The notes under the pieces are model-generated. The model was not told where the DNA came from. It did not search any database and saw only the letters and a list, made by a program, of their open reading frames with translations. Below are positions 10,829-24,154 of a stretch of 64,000 bases of DNA, piece by piece. The stretch is from Lepas anatifera. Its lineage: Eukaryota; Arthropoda; Thecostraca; Lepadidae. How positions within the stretch are numbered: position 1 is the first letter of the stretch; the number at the start of each line of letters is the position of its first letter. The translations under genes were made by a program, and so were the position numbers. The DNA is taken from contig JAOTON010001488.1 in NCBI GenBank assembly GCA_034440635.1, positions 124,001-188,000 of the forward strand, written 5' to 3'.

Positions 10829-13700
10829 AGGTGCAGCCGTCTGCCGGCATGTGGGTATTTACTTAGTAGAAGTAGTAATTCTTTATTAGTAAATTATTAA
10901 TTACTGATTTACTATTTAGCATTGTGAAGAGGGGATGGGTATATATACAAAGTTCACAGACCGACGACAGAGGCTCCACCACAGGTTTCAAGTTTGTGGA
11001 TCATTTCAGAGTGTCCTCCTGCCTTTGAAAGACTTCTTCAGTGGTAGATCTAAAGCTGATTTTGTTGGGGCTATTCTTATTTCATAGGTGGATTCAGGAT
11101 CTCCCATGAGGGGGTGGGGGCACATGATCGGGGAGGGGGCACCAGCTGAACCAGAGAGGTCCTCTGGTTGAACTCCTTCTTTTGAGAAAACGTTTTGGAT
11201 GTTATTCGTTTAGTCAGTGGGATTTCGTCTACCATCCACAATAAATTTAAACTAAATTGGGAGACAATTTTGTCATCCTAGGGGCCTTCTTTTCTATTCC
11301 CGGGGCCACCATACAAATGTAGACCTCATGCTCCAGCCTGGGGACCTTTTACCACCCGTGGGGCATCCTCTATCATCTCCTGAGTTTCCGTTACTTTTTC
11401 AAATGCCTAAGGAACCGTCTCAGGCGCCTCTTACAACAGCCCCAGGTCCCTGCACTCACCCCCGTACTAACACCAGGGCCCCCTGTCCTGACATACAGAA
11501 GTGTCGTATATAGTTGTGGGGTCTGTCCAAAACTTGCTAGACCGAACTGTTCTGTCCTGGGTGCTCGTGATTTAATCATCGGACTTCCGTTTGCTTTTTG
11601 AGACCTGATTGGACGTTTGAGACGCACTATAAGATAACTTGAATCCCTTTTTTGTCACGGTTGGGTCTTCCAATAATTTTGAGGGTCTCCTGCTCTGGCG
11701 TGTCAATCCTTTGGAAGAATAAAGGTCGTGTTTGATCCTACCACGACAGCTCCATGGCTAGTTCTACCAAACCCTCTTAGTATCTTACGTACCTTACGTA
11801 CCTTACGTCCGGAAGCGAGGACCTCGAATGTTGCTGCTGGGACCTCCTTAAGGATTGGGGACTTCCCCTCTGCCAAAGTTGGGAGGTGCGTCCTTCCCGT
11901 CCCCTCTATGACAGAGCCATTGGAATAAGATGGAGGCCTCCACGGCATTAATATTTTGAAGACAAATTGAAGCGGCCCCTGTAAAATAAGAGGTCATACG
12001 CAGAGGGGACTCGCGCTTAGAAAAGGCGAGTGTCTCCTCCCGTTGGATCACGTATGAGCGGTGGGCAGCCGGGCTAGAGCTTGTTTTAAGGATGAAGAGC
12101 ACAGCGTGACTGATCAAGTAGAATAATAGAATCTACTGGTCATCGCTTGCCAGGGTGACTCGAGCAGTATACAATCAATAATGTTAATACCAATGTTTTT
12201 AAAATAATACTTATAATAGCAACGTTATATTCACAATAACTGTGTTCCGTGCAGGTTTTTTAATCTGTGGACATATGAAGCACTATATTGACCTCCACCC
12301 AGTTATAGGGCCATATGTGCCAACTGCTGTTTCTTTGCAGGTCGTTGATATTGATGTGCATAAAAAGCATGGGGAGGAAGAGTGCGTATCACTTTTAGGG
12401 GCAATTTTCTGATATCGTAAAGATTGGTAGAGCATTGTTTCCTGCGCAGCATAAATCAAACGAGGCATGGAAACCAATCCTAGGAAGTTAAGTTTTAGCT
12501 CAAAATGTTTATGACGGAAATGAGGAGGAGCAAGTCTTGACTGATACCCCCCACCCCTCCTACACACACTCTTTTTGGCTTTCCTGTGATAGCTCAGTTT
12601 TTATCTGGTTCTTGTACCTGCCCTGCTCTCGTTCTTCGCTCTGCACCAGTCATGGGCTTCCATTACTACCCAGAGAGGCTTTATTGATGTGTTTATAGGT
12701 ACGAATGTGAACATATCTAACGTGTGGTCATTGAACGTTTACGCTGGGCTGTACATTGGAGCATATAAGTGGTATAATGCCGACACGGAAATATATAGAA
12801 ATAATTGTGAATTTTTTGGTGAGGCCATTATCATGGGTATGGAAAAGAGTCATGAATGGCTTAAGCGTCGTCCCCGAAAAAAGAGAGGGGGCCTATCAAT
12901 CTTCAATCTGCCGTGGGCAACAGGCGTTCGCGTCTGGAAACAACAGCTCATCGAAATTGGGGGTTATCTTAGCATTCTGGACTGGCTCGTTACAAACAAT
13001 TCCAGTCTCTTCCCAATTAAAACCGGGAATTTTTTAATGGAAAGTGGGCCGCTGTAGGCCCCCTACTCCCCCCTCCCCGCCCCTCTATTCCGACGCACAT
13101 GGGGAGTGAGGCGGTGAAGCAGTGACTTCGAATGAGGCATCAGCTCAAAAGTGTAAAAACCCGTCGCTCAAAATTTTGGCATTTTGGTCCGCTGAGGCAG
13201 AATAGATTTGAATAACTATATGGTACCAGGATTTGATGGTTTCTCTGAGCCGTGGTGAGTTCACCGAAGTGGCGGATACAAGGCAGGCTAGGGAGTTCCC
13301 CCCCCAATGAGTGCCTTTAGTAAATGTATAGCCGGAAGCTGCTCCGAGGCAATGGGAGGGGGAAGGCTCGACTCCCTAGCCCTGGTGATAACGTCCTTGG
13401 TCCACCATGGGTTGAATGGTACAATTGTTATGGATATTAAGGTTAATCCAGAGACTTACAAACTATTTTATGTTTAGCATGACTAGCTTCTATTGTGGAA
13501 CCTTCAATCGCACGACAAATATACATCCGTAGCCTCCAACTATTACAAAACCTGTGAGACTGTACCACGAGAGGAGCTATCAACACACGCCAAGGTGTAG
13601 CCGTCATGCTCTAGAAGCTCACGAACACATAGAGTTAATACCAGATTATATGATTTACCAGGTATTGCCATCCTAAAAATATCACGGCGTTGTTTCTATT
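10829..13700. other. no gene seen
   Basis: Holds a fragment of the G-rich repeat at about 11085-11170 and a short CGTACCTTA tandem at about 11785-11810. The open frame 12689-13057 (+) has no recognisable domain and unremarkable composition. The region reads as intergenic or intronic. Confidence 0.45.
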
Positions 13701-13760
13701 TGTGATAGAATTACGAGGGAAGCCAAAATGGGTCCGATTGCCTGCAGTAGAGGCTATTAA

Positions 13761-14602
13761 CACGCGCATTGACGGGGGTCTGAGCCACCTTCGCTTTGAC
13801 GGAAGGGGGCGGGTACCCGCCCCCCCTAAGATCTCGAGAACCATGGTACGTAGCGAAAAACGGTAAAGGGTGTTGGGTAGCCCCTCCACTTCTCCATCGA
13901 AAATATTTGCACCATTTTTTGTCAGGTCACATTTAAGGTCACGAGAGGTCAAAACATGCCGTCATAGGGATAACATGTAAATTAAAGTTTTCGGCCATTA
14001 CATCTGAACAAGTAAAGATAGAGCAAAACGACTTGAACTGTATGAATCCTCGCAGCAAGTCGAATCGAATGATATATAATTTGACCTTGCTAGGTCAAAT
14101 CAAGGATTTGGATTGACCTGAGGCCAGGTCAGGGTCATATTGTATAAAATGCATATCATTAGAACTGCAAAGACAAGGCGAGTCTAATGGAGCTAAAATT
14201 GACGCTCTATCACCATCCGTGACTGAGTCATTCAGTAAAAACCATTTTTCCCATGTATTTCCAATGGAGAGGTCATGTCTCGTACCTGACCTTAGGTCAT
14301 CGATATCAAAAATACCGGAACATATCTTAGAGAACTCGGTGGGCGCATTATGTGATATGAGTTTCAATCGGATAAGTTTACCCTGCTCCGACTTATGCTA
14401 TCTTAAACTTTTTTTGATGTAAGGTCACTTGACCTGTACTGGTAACCTGACCTGAGATGACCTAACCTTAAAATGTCCACAGAAGTTGTAAAAATGATGA
14501 AGGAAAAGGTATGCCAAGTACGGCGGCGCTACGCGACGCCGTTTTTCTGTTGTCTCCGAAAAACCAGAGGGGGGGCGGGTCCCACCCCCGTCAATGCGCG
14601 TG
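13761..14602. mobile_element. TTAA-flanked DNA transposon, 842 bp, non-autonomous
   Basis: Flanked by TTAA on both sides (13757-13760 and 14603-14606), with an 18 bp perfect terminal inverted repeat, CACGCGCATTGACGGGGG. Target TTAA is typical of the piggyBac and Kolobok superfamilies. No transposase is coded. The interior is packed with AGGTCA/TGACCT hexamers and contains an ACGGCGGCGC hairpin near 14519-14545 that is shared with the element at 24155-25065. Confidence 0.88.
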
Positions 14603-14773
14603 TTAATTTTCTGTCGGCTGTGACTTCTGAATGACGTCCGCTCTCAAGGCTACACAAAGATTCAATCAAACCATTTGTTTGTAATAAAGGACCTCAATAT
14701 CCCCGATGTCATTCTACTGTCACCGGTAGGCGTGCCTCGTCTCTGGTAGAGATCGATTTTCGACATGCTTACA

Positions 14774-14965
14774 CCAATCCACTGGCGGATCCAAGGGGGG
14801 CCAAGGCGGCCGTTGCCCCCTCCAAAGCCTAAAATAGTATTTGTTGTCCTCCTCCCCCAAAGTACCAAATTTTAGCCGCTTTTCTTTAAAAATAGCAAAA
14901 TCTTAGTTTAGCCCCCAAACATTGGTTTGACCCCCTTCAAAAGTTACTCCTCGATCCACCGATGC
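14774..14965 (+). repeat. short element with CACTGGCGGATCC end
   Basis: Starts CCACTGGCGGATCCAAGG and ends near a CTCGATCCACC. The interior (cccccaaa-rich, 'aaatagtatttgttg') is repeated in reverse orientation at 36712-36872. Probably a small non-autonomous transposon family. Confidence 0.55.
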
Positions 14966-15409
14966 ACAATCCCGTAATTTCATACAAATGAAAATCAGGG
15001 AATCAAAGCACCAATCCTAGTCTTATTACAATAAATAAGGATGTTTCTGACATCAGAGTTTACATATGGTAACGCGTGGCGATTGTTCAATGGGTGCTAT
15101 TGACTCTCACAAAGATAAACAAGTGACTCAACGCATTTTTGGTACAATTTGACTTGTACTAACCACACTGCTGATGCCTATCTAGAGTTAAGGCCAATAG
15201 AACAAAAACCCATATGACAGCCCTATCTGCGATAAGGGTGGTGCCGTTGAATTTTCCATAACGTAGAAAATCACAGATATCCTGGTACTCTACACTTGTA
15301 AACGCTGTTGTATTTTGCCACACCCTTCTATGCTTTTTAAGAGTACTTTAAGCAAACAAAATCTGGAAACAACGCTTGTGAAAATTGAATAGTATGATAT
15401 AGTTATTTT

Positions 15410-15437
15410 TGTATATATATATATATTATATTATATA

Positions 15438-15479
<42 letters not shown>

Positions 15480-15488
15480 GTGTGTGTG
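15410..15488. repeat. TA/TG microsatellite
   Basis: About 65 bases of (TA)n followed by (TG)n. Confidence 0.95.
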
Positions 15489-15949
15489 ATTATTTCGAAC
15501 CATTAGTCCTTCAGGTCTGCGCAAAATATAGATTATTACAATGCCATTATTTATTGTTTATGCCTCGAAAAAATAAATTATCCAAAACAGCACGCCCGTT
15601 TGCTTACCGAAACTTAGCGATGAACAGTCGTGGAGTAGGACCGATCCTGAACTCCTCTGTCGCTAATATCCGTTTTCATTATAAGCTCAAATCACTCTTT
15701 AAAAAAAACACGCCCAGTCACCGTACACCTTGTCATCACAGAGCACATTCACTAGGTCGCCAACTTCCATTCCCTGCGACCATGAACACTTGTCCCGCTC
15801 GCAAGTCACCGCTCACAGACCCACCATTCCGCCACCACATTTGAACGGCATCGCGCAGAAATCACAACACCGCCGCAAAACGCTCTAACCCTCTTCGTTG
15901 AGGACATTAGCAATGAACGCCCGGTTGATCAGCACCTTCACCATCCGCA

Positions 15950-16150
15950 GCAGGAGACTACCACGCGTGCACCCTGCCACGGGCGCTGCCGCGGCCCCTG
16001 CGGCAGTTTCGCATCCCACGCCGCGGCGCCAATCACCGCGAACTGGTGCCCGCACCGGCGCCGGGCCCGCCCCTCTGATCCCTCCGGGGTGTGAGAACGC
16101 CTGCGGCGGCCGCCCGGCCGGCGCCCTACATGTGACGCCGCCGGGTCAAC
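15950..16150. other. CpG-dense, GC-rich segment
   Basis: About 200 bases are far richer in G+C and CpG than the surroundings. Open frames run on both strands here, which is expected of GC-rich DNA and is not evidence of coding. It could be a promoter-associated or 5'-exon segment of an unseen gene. Confidence 0.35.
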
Positions 16151-16739
16151 AATAAGGCTTCTGGGCATCTGTCCCCTGAGTCGTGCCGCTGGGAGAGGGC
16201 GGTCAGCGCCGGATCCCCCAGGGAGGATCGGGGTGCGGTCAGAGGTCGGACGGCGTTCGTTTCCAGAGCCGTAACTTTGGGATGGAATGGTATTCACTGA
16301 TGGGAAATTGGGAGTGGGTCATATGAGGCATGGGTCATATGTCCGATGTGGATCAACATCACGCAATTTTTGTTTTATTTTTTGCACTTACTGAAGGCAC
16401 CGAGGAAATAAGTTCTTAACCACTGTTACGACAATGTTTTGCGATCAGTTTGAAGTCGTTCGGTGCTAAATCTTGTATACCTACTGGGCTTATAAAGCCA
16501 ATGTTAATGTTATGCAATTACAACACACCACAAATTGTTGGGTTTTTGCAACACTGAGTCATCTTTTTTCTCAGCTTGTTTTGTCGCTCAGGACAAGTGA
16601 GGCTTTTTACACACGGATGCATGTTTGAGGGCAGTTTTACTGCAGTCGCACATGCTGCCGCTAGTTTCCCTCCAAAGGTCTTATAAAAACTGGGTGTTAC
16701 AGCTACATGTTCTGCATCTTTGATAGATAGCACGTTGGG

Positions 16740-16935
16740 AGGAGGCCAGTGGCGGACGCAGGAGCGCCGTTTGGGGGCAGGGGAGAAATACTAAAACTTA
16801 GTGTTTTTTTAGGTAAATGGCCAAAACTCTGCGATTTGGGGCCATGGACCCTTGCCCCCTCCCCACCCCTGCGTTTGCCAGTGGGGGAGGCACAATTTTG
16901 ATAGGTAAAACCAGAAAGCACGCTCAGTGGCGTGG
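16740..16935. repeat. short element with CAGTGGCGGACGC end
   Basis: Begins at CCAGTGGCGGACGCAGGAG and ends near CACGCTCAGTGGCG, with G/C-rich runs inside both ends. Similar in style to the other CAGTGGCGGA-ended elements, but its boundaries are uncertain. Confidence 0.4.
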
Positions 16936-17094
16936 CGATAGCACTCTTGTTTTTGCTGCAGATGGTACAAAGGGGAACTGTGACATGGCGCCCTCTTACC
17001 TACACGGGGATTCTAACAATAACTTTATAATATAGATCCGGGCTTTTCTATTGAGAAGGTGACATTTTGAGCACTGTTTGGGGTTGGGGTGCCT

Positions 17095-17985
17095 TTTTCT
17101 CAACGGTTTGATCTATCAGGGGCGGTAAATTGTATGGTGGGGCTTCAAGTTGTTCCATAACAGTTTCAGGGGTGCCAAAGTGCGGTTTGAGGGTGCCAAT
17201 CAATTACTCAATGGATTTGGGAGGGGGCAGCCACCTGTCCTTAAATCTGCCTCTCCTTGTTATGGTGACTGGGGGGGAGAAGGGGCTCAAGTTCAAATAG
17301 AAGGTACGTGGAAAATCATCATACAGGGGAAAGATGAAGGGCACGGTCCCCTCACGTTCCACCGTCTATGGACATATACCTATTTGCATCCCGTCAAGTC
17401 CGTCAAGTCCACGTGTCTCTATGCAAGTCTGTAAAGAGAGGGGTCACGTAGCCCGCTCGCCTCGCGGGCGCGCCTGTCACGCCATTGGTCTGCGCCAGGC
17501 GCCCAAAAGTGCCATAAATTTGTCGGTTTTTGTTGATTTTAGTAAGTCTTCCAAAACCGAAAAGTTTTTTCGTCAAATTTGTCTGTTATATAATTATGCT
17601 AGATAATTCTGGGATTGTTCTGAACCCATACATGCCTCCCCTCCCATGGACAAAATCTTCAAAATCTGCGTCTACTGTGAGCACTTGAGATGGATCAAAG
17701 GTATCCGATAGAAAGGGCACTTTGATCAGAGGGACGCCCTTTGGGTCGAAAAGAGGCGCCATGCGGGCTAGGGGTCCCAATTTATCAGATTCTATCTACC
17801 AGAGGAGCGGTAATCTACATTGTGGGGTGCCAATACTTGTACCCTGGGATGAGGTGGGGAGGTTGGGGGCGGGGGCAGGTGCACCGGGATGGTTTCAGGG
17901 GTCGCCCGGGGCGCGGTTTGGGGTACCGTTGTGGTCGACTGGGAGGAGCATGTGCCTCCCTTGCCCCCTGTGATCCGCCTATGGT
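17095..17985 (+). repeat. two copies of the G-rich repeat family
   Basis: A degraded piece at about 17095-17290 and a fuller copy at about 17715-17985 that ends TGATCCGCCTATGG. Both share the ggggtgccaa / gtttcaggggtcgcc phrases with the copy at 9580-9850. Confidence 0.5.
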
Positions 17986-17989
17986 GTGG

Positions 17990-20520
17990 TAGCCAAGTAA
18001 TGCTAAGCAATCTATACATAGGCGTAGGAATCAGGAGCTTTGGTTTTAGTAACGCTTTGATATGGCATATAGCGATGAGGTTATATGTCATGGAGCGGTA
18101 ATGGGTTCTAATTAGGCTGAGGATAGGGCGGACACCTAATCCTGCCTCTGAGAGGGCCTTATACCGTGATCCTCTGCTCAATGCAAAAGTCACGTGATCT
18201 AGTCGAAGGAATGCGGCGGCCGACTGCGTTACCAAACCCCTGGGGAACTGGGGGGTTTTGGTAACTGGAAACATGTTCCCATGCTATGCTCAGATTCGTA
18301 ACCATTGAGTAGTGGCTGAGTAAGCCGTCAGTCGAGTCGCAGTGACAAATGTCGCATGGATGTCAGCACACCATGCCCTGTGCTGACACAGGAGCGGATC
18401 CAGGCGGTTAGTGTGTGGGGGCAAACACTCTCAGTGGAAAAAAAGAAGAAGAAAAAACGTGAGCGGCGAGGTTGGCAGCCGACAGGATTAAAGTGGTGTA
18501 GTAAATCAAATTTCACCTTCAAAGAGGTACCTTGCCAATGGACAAAAACAACATTGAAATTATTTTTACTGACGAAAACGTCCTCCCCAAATGATCGAAT
18601 ATAAAACGTTAGTTTTCTTTGGGGAAAGAGATTTTCCCTCCTCTTATGAAGCGTGTTATTTGGGGGTCATGACTGGATTTCCCCTGGATATTCCCCTGCG
18701 CTGATACCTTTTTCATTTGACTAGCACGTGCCCGGCGGTACAGTATACCTACCGCGTGATCAGCAAAACTTGCGTGCGTGGCGGAACAGCATAACCGCAG
18801 GCTAGACACTGCGGCACAGCATGGTGAGCTACTCCGCTTTGAATGACCTGACCAGTGCCGGATTTAGACTGCTGCTTGGAGGGAGGGACAACAAGGCTTA
18901 ATTAAAATTGACAAAAATCATTGATGTAGAAAATGTCTGAAAATAAGTGGGTCGGGGGCAAATGCCTTGCCCCGGAAACCGCCATTGGACCCGGACAGGC
19001 TGATCACTGTCTTTTACTTCCCCGGAAACCTGGTCTTCCTCACATAAGCGTTGCCACCGGACTAAAGTGAGGGGAAAACAGTCATTGTTTAACCTGCTGA
19101 TAACAAGACACTGTATAAGCACTGACAAGACACTGCCGGTGTAAAACCAAGAACATGTTGGATTCGAGCTCATTGGTCCCTTCCGCACTGTTCGGTTACA
19201 AAATTTTTATTTCGTGCCAATTTAACTGTAATCGGAACATCTATCGATGAAAAGTGAGGTGATGCCCCCTGCTCCTTCCAGCCCCACCCCCCGCCTGAAC
19301 TCACGCTATTCTGAAGCGTACGCTTGCTACCAAAATGCGCGTATTTACTAGTTGATTGAGAGAATGAATCAAGTCATCAACAGCTGAACCCTTAATTACT
19401 TATCACAAAACATGGCTGAGAACAAGAAGAGAGGAATCAGAAAACTCACCAGCAAGTGAAATGGGCACAAATAGAGAACTAGGGCCGAAGAAAAAAATGT
19501 TATTTCTTACGAAGAAGATGACGCGCCGCTCTCAGTGACCGATAGTCAGCTGGCTGGTCGGAGTTCGTTAGCGCCTCCCTCCCTCCACCCGTCGGCTCAG
19601 ATTAGCAACCCCCTCTCAGTAATGGCCGACTAATCGGCTGCCTAAATCATAATTAGACGCAGCCCTGTACCGCCGCTTATCTGACGCTGGCGCGCCAATC
19701 GTGACGCACCGGCGGCGCATCTGACGCTGAGCTGCCACTCGGGCTGGGCTGGTTGTGGAGAGTAACGCGGCCATTAAATGCAAACTTGTGTCCATTAAGC
19801 TTTTCTTTTGGTCCGGAGCAAGTCATCTTCTAGAGAATATTCAGAATTCCCGGAATATGTTTTCCGCGTGATATGGTGTTATTTGTATTTCCACCAATAT
19901 TTGATACCTGACCCAATGTCGAATTATATAAGGGGTTTCAGTGTGACGCATGCCAGGCCATTTCTTTAACATGTTAACTGGGGGGCATTTGCCCCCCCCA
20001 GTCGGCCAAAATGCCACCCCAGTGCCCGGAAATTTCCACCCCCCCCAGTGAAATAGACAGATGACTTAAAATTGACCAACTGGCCTAACGAAAAGAAGAC
20101 AAAACACCACCCGATAATTATAACTTTGTTTTTTTCTGGTCCCAAATTGGCAATCCACAAAATTGTGTTAAAAAATTTCACCCGTGGCTGTCTACTCCAT
20201 CGTGTGAAGACGAGACAAAGCGCATAGTTACCGGAAATCCCGGCAAAGCAGCTTCAGTATCAAGTAATCACAACGCTGGAGAAGAACGCTGGCCTACAAC
20301 CAATCAAACATCCTGTTTCATCCGACATTCCATCATCCCACATCCGGAAGCCCACATCCCAGCCAGTACCGTGACATTGCATGATGCTCTCATTTCACAC
20401 GCAGTTGTCAGCGCTAAGAGTTCGTTCGAGGATAAGACGGGACACGGTGTAGTCAAAGTGCGTAAGACTGGTTGCTGGTGTGGCGGTACGAAATGCTTAG
20501 CTTTTGTATTTATTATTGTG
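17990..20520. other. no gene seen; unusual GC-rich block at 19540-19800
   Basis: No exon is supportable. Within it, 19540-19800 is a non-repetitive block with TAATTA-type and E-box-like words, and does not resemble the surrounding transposon debris. It may be regulatory, but nothing in the sequence proves this. Confidence 0.3.
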
Positions 20521-20528
20521 GTGGTAGC

Positions 20529-20675
20529 ATGCATAAGCGTCGCCACCGGCAAACTTCAACCTGATGCTGGGAGCAAACTTTCCACGTTAGTACCAAAAAC
20601 TTTCCGAATTTGGGCTCCTCTTTGCCTTCCGCAGCGACTGATTGTACAAATTTCCGGTTTCCTCCCATTTTTTTA
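20529..20675. repeat. fragment of the CGTCGC-end element, inverted copy
   Basis: Begins GCATAAGCGTCGCCACCGG and is homologous in reverse orientation to 2640-2815. Confidence 0.6.
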
Positions 20676-21103
20676 ATGTTATGGTTATGTGGACAAATTT
20701 ATTTGATGGCCACGCGGGGTTGAAATGGCACCCCTGACTTCCTACTAGATGGGTAGTGTGCTAAAAATATTGCGTCGACTTAATGTCAAACTGTCAACAA
20801 TTAGTTTTAAACAGTGATACAAGTCGCTTTTCTGCGGGTTGACGACTACCGCAAGTGGTCATTTTAGCCTCAAATCTGGCTGTGGTGGTGCTGATTTGGC
20901 TACTTTAGTGGAAATAAAATTTTGTCCCACTTTGGGCCTTTTTCTAACACGGTTTGACCTTTCCCGTCGAAAAAATCTGGCAGTCTTGGGCAGCATCTAT
21001 AATCTCTAGACATGGAATAACCCAAAAATTAAGAAACATATTTTCAACACTAATGCGTCAAAGTTTTATTAAATCTCTCAAAATGGGATATTGATCCCGT
21101 CAT

Positions 21104-21400
21104 TGGCGGACGCATAGGGGGGGCATTCTGGCCATGGCCCCTCTAAAGCGCTGGAGTGGGGCCAAACTATCTCTTGGCCCCCAAAGTCCGGATAATTTTT
21201 TTGAGAAAGGTACCTACACTAGGTCTGTCTAGCAAAAGATATTCGCTCCCCTATCCCTCCCCCAGGAGAGCAATCATGTACTCGGAGAGGTAGCTTATAC
21301 TAGGTCTGTCGAGCACCCAAAATGCACGCCCCACCCCCCCCCCAGGAGAGGCAGAGATGGGTTTGCCCCCAAAACTCGGGTCTGCGTCCGCCCCTGGATC
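21104..21400 (+). repeat. about 300 bp repeat, copy A
   Basis: Runs from CATTGGCGGACGCATAGGG to GTCTGCGTCCGCCCCTGGAT. Its reverse-complement copy is at 28143-28442. Shared blocks include CTAGGTCTGTC twice (once near each internal half) and a GCGCTGGAG block. Imperfect TIRs with GGACGC/GCGTCC suggest a non-autonomous DNA element. Confidence 0.7.
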
Positions 21401-21837
21401 CCCTGAAGACACTATAATGGCCAGCACAAGAAATGCCCCCCCCCCACTGACTTTTCCTTAAAAAAATGCCCTGACGCATGCCCGTTTTTACGCTAACACT
21501 GCAGCTGTGTTGTTTTGCGGCGAAAAACGGCGCGCAGCGGCTAACGCTTCCAGCGACGACTGCACGCCACTTCTGTCGTGGGCGCGATGCATCAGCAAAA
21601 AGGGCTAATCTGTTTCTGGTGGGTTTTTGTGTAATGCAATTAGGGAGGAGGTACAACGCCATTAGTGGTGATGGTATTGAAGGAGGGGGAGGCTGAGCCG
21701 ACAGTTAACCATTGGTCTTAAACGGACTGATGAAATAACTACGGGTGGCATCTTCTGAAAATAGTATTTCCACTCAGTGGAAATTTGCAAACGTCCGTGG
21801 TGTTTTTTTCTAATAACTTAAAATTTCGTTCACCCGC

Positions 21838-22080
21838 GCTGCCCCTTGAAATGGTCCGGCGCCCCCCCCTGAAAGGTCGACGGAGCCTAATAAAAGATTA
21901 CCTTCCACCTCCCTGGATGCGAATCGGCGCCCTGGATTTGTTCTCGGTAGGATTTTATATGCGCTAGGAATGGGCGCCCTGGTGTGTTCTTCGCCAACAA
22001 GTTGCACCCCCTGGTCCGGATGGCGCTCTCCCGACCATGTGCCCTCCGTCCCAGTCTGAGATCCTGGGTCCACCTGTCCT
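21838..22080 (-). repeat. reversed copy of the G-rich repeat family
   Basis: Carries the complement of the marker phrases (cccctgaaatggtccggcgcc, ccccctggtccggatggcgc) and ends in a 'gatcctgggtcc' end-like sequence. Confidence 0.5.
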
Positions 22081-22111
22081 GTGTTTCTAAGGAAGCTAAT
22101 GATATCCCACC

Positions 22112-22400
22112 TCGTCAGATCAGTTGGTAGAGCGTTGGGCTCCGGTCCGCTGTTTAGGAACATGTATTGGCAGTGCGTGAGCAGGCTTGAGATCGATTCC
22201 CATGAAACGCTACGGCGCTCAGTATTTACCCGACGTAGGTCGGCTGGCAACTGACTGTTGAGAGGGTGACCTGAGTAAGGCGGCCGTCCCTGTACTTTGT
22301 GAAACGTTGAACTTTGACTTCTAGATTGACTCTTCATTGTGGGAGCTGCTCGTTCGGATGGTGGAGTCTGGGTCTCCGTGACAAGTTCATTGATGACTTC
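22112..22400 (+). repeat. tRNA-derived SINE, copy 1
   Basis: Contains an A-box-like CAGTTGGTAGAGCG start and a B-box-like GAGATCGATTCCC about 90 bases on, then a body in common with 26159-26465: a GACCTGAGTAAGGCGGCC block, a TTCATTGTGGGAGCTGCTCG block and a GGGTCTCCGTGACAAG block. The extra spacing between the boxes suggests an insertion in the tRNA-like head, shared by both copies. Confidence 0.7.
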
Positions 22401-22939
22401 AGTGAGGCTCCGTCTCCAAAACCCAAATTTGCAGCAATATAGACGAAATTAGTTTTAAAAATAATGAAATAAACACCTCATGAGCACTCTTGATGAGGTA
22501 GCATTGATGCCAAGAGGGTTGGATATTTAGAGTACACAAATAAAAAAACAAAAAAGCATCGCCTTTACAGGAGACTTGTTCAGAACCCTAAGTTGTTTTT
22601 TGGATATGGCTTGGAAGTACTTGCTCTACTTTTGCAAATCGCAGAGTTCAACCATTGCAGACTTTTTTTATAAAAAAGAATTATTTTTGGGTTTATCGTG
22701 TGACTGAGCTATCCCATCATTTCGAAACCATGTGGGGCAAATTTTCAGTCTTAAATATAAAAACAGTTGACAAATTATATCGGTTTTACATGTTCTGCTG
22801 CGTTTCCCAGGACGCTGTTTTAATGTACCTCGTGTCCTGACCTCAGTTAACCCATACCTTTTCATGTTCTCTTGGGACCTTTAAAGGCTTTTTTGAACTC
22901 GCTTAACCTTTGATGAAATGCATGAGGGCCCATAGTCTG

Positions 22940-23215
22940 GTCTAGGATTGCGGATCGGGGGCGGGGGTTAGGAGCACATGGTCGGGGGCACCATCCGGAC
23001 CAGGTTGTGCCACTTTTGGACGTCAAAGCCTGTCAGGTGGGTGCCAAATTCTATTGTGGGGGCGCCGACGCTCGCATCCTGGGGGAAGTGATATTTTAAG
23101 GAGGACAAAATCGGCGTTCCATGGGCCGCAGTTACCCTTTCAGAGGGCACCCTGTGTCAACCAGGGGGGGACAAGTGCCCTCCTTACCCCCTGCATCCGG
23201 CTGTAATGGGAACTG
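22940..23215 (+). repeat. copy of the G-rich repeat family
   Basis: Starts at TTGCGGATCGGGGGC, carries 'tcaggtgggtgccaaattct' and 'tttcagagggcacc', and ends at CCCTGCATCCGGC. Confidence 0.55.
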
Positions 23216-23396
23216 ACCATTGTTCTCTACACTTATCATTTTTTGCGAAATAGCCAAAGTTAGGTACCTGAAGCAATTTGTATTTAAATTATAGAGGGAA
23301 ATTCGAACTCACTGTCCAGAATGATTTTCTGGCGGTGGTGAAAATTTGACTTTTCATTCCAATTTCAGTTTTGTTTATCTTGTGGCGTGTTTTTTT

Positions 23397-24100
23397 AGTT
23401 TTGTCTCCCCACCTCCTGGTCAGGAAAGCGTCTCCCCCTTCCCACCTCCTGGTCAGGATGGCGTCTCCCCCACCTCCTGGTCAGGATATTATCTCCCCCT
23501 TCCCACCTCCTGGTCAGGATATTATCTCCCCCTTCCCACCTCCTGGTCAGGATGGCGTCTCCCCCACCTCCTGGTTAGGATGGCGTCTCCCCCTTCCCAC
23601 CTCCTGGTCAGGATGGCGTCTCCCCCACCTCCTGGTTAGGATGGCGTCTCTCTCTTCCCACCTCCTGGTCAGGATGGCGTCTCCCCTTCCCACCTTCTGG
23701 TCAGGATGGCGTCTCCCCCCCACCCCCCACCTCCTGGTCAGGATGGCGTCTCGCCCCACCTCCTGGTCAGGATGGCGTCTGCCCCACCTCCTGGTCAGGA
23801 TGGAGTCTGCCCCACCTCCTGGTCGGGATGGCGTCTCCCCCCCACTTCCTGGTCAGGATGTCATCTCCCCCTTCCCACCTGCTAATCAGGATATCATCTC
23901 CCCCTTCCCACCTCCTGGTCAGGATGGCGTCTCTCCCCACCTCCTGGTCAGGATGGCGTCTCCCCCCCACCTCCTGGTCAGGATGCCATCTCCCCTTCCC
24001 ACCTCCCGGTCAGGATGGCGTCTCCCCCACCTCCTGGTTAGGATGGCGTCTCCCTCTTCCCACCCCTGGTCAGGATGGCGTCTCCCCCTCGCCATGTGTC
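23397..24100. repeat. minisatellite, about 700 bp
   Basis: Tandem units built on CACCTCCTGGTCAGGATGGC with a spacer of TCTCCCCC(TTCCC), in short (about 26-27 bp) and long (about 33-34 bp) versions. About 22 units, including variants with ATATTATC in place of ATGGCGTC. The unit lengths keep several frames open on both strands, giving a 294-codon plus frame that is a by-product of the repeat, not a gene. Confidence 0.93.
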
Positions 24101-24154
24101 CTCCAATCGTTCATCCTGGGTCCACTTATGTTCTAAATAATGTTTTCCGTTTAA

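Noticed and set aside
12689..13057. 122-codon plus-strand frame
   Set aside because: No recognisable domain, no flanking splice structure, and an overlapping frame of similar length.
15898..16297. Arg/Pro/Ala-rich frames on both strands
   Set aside because: Typical of CpG-rich DNA. No start context, splice pairing or domain to support coding.
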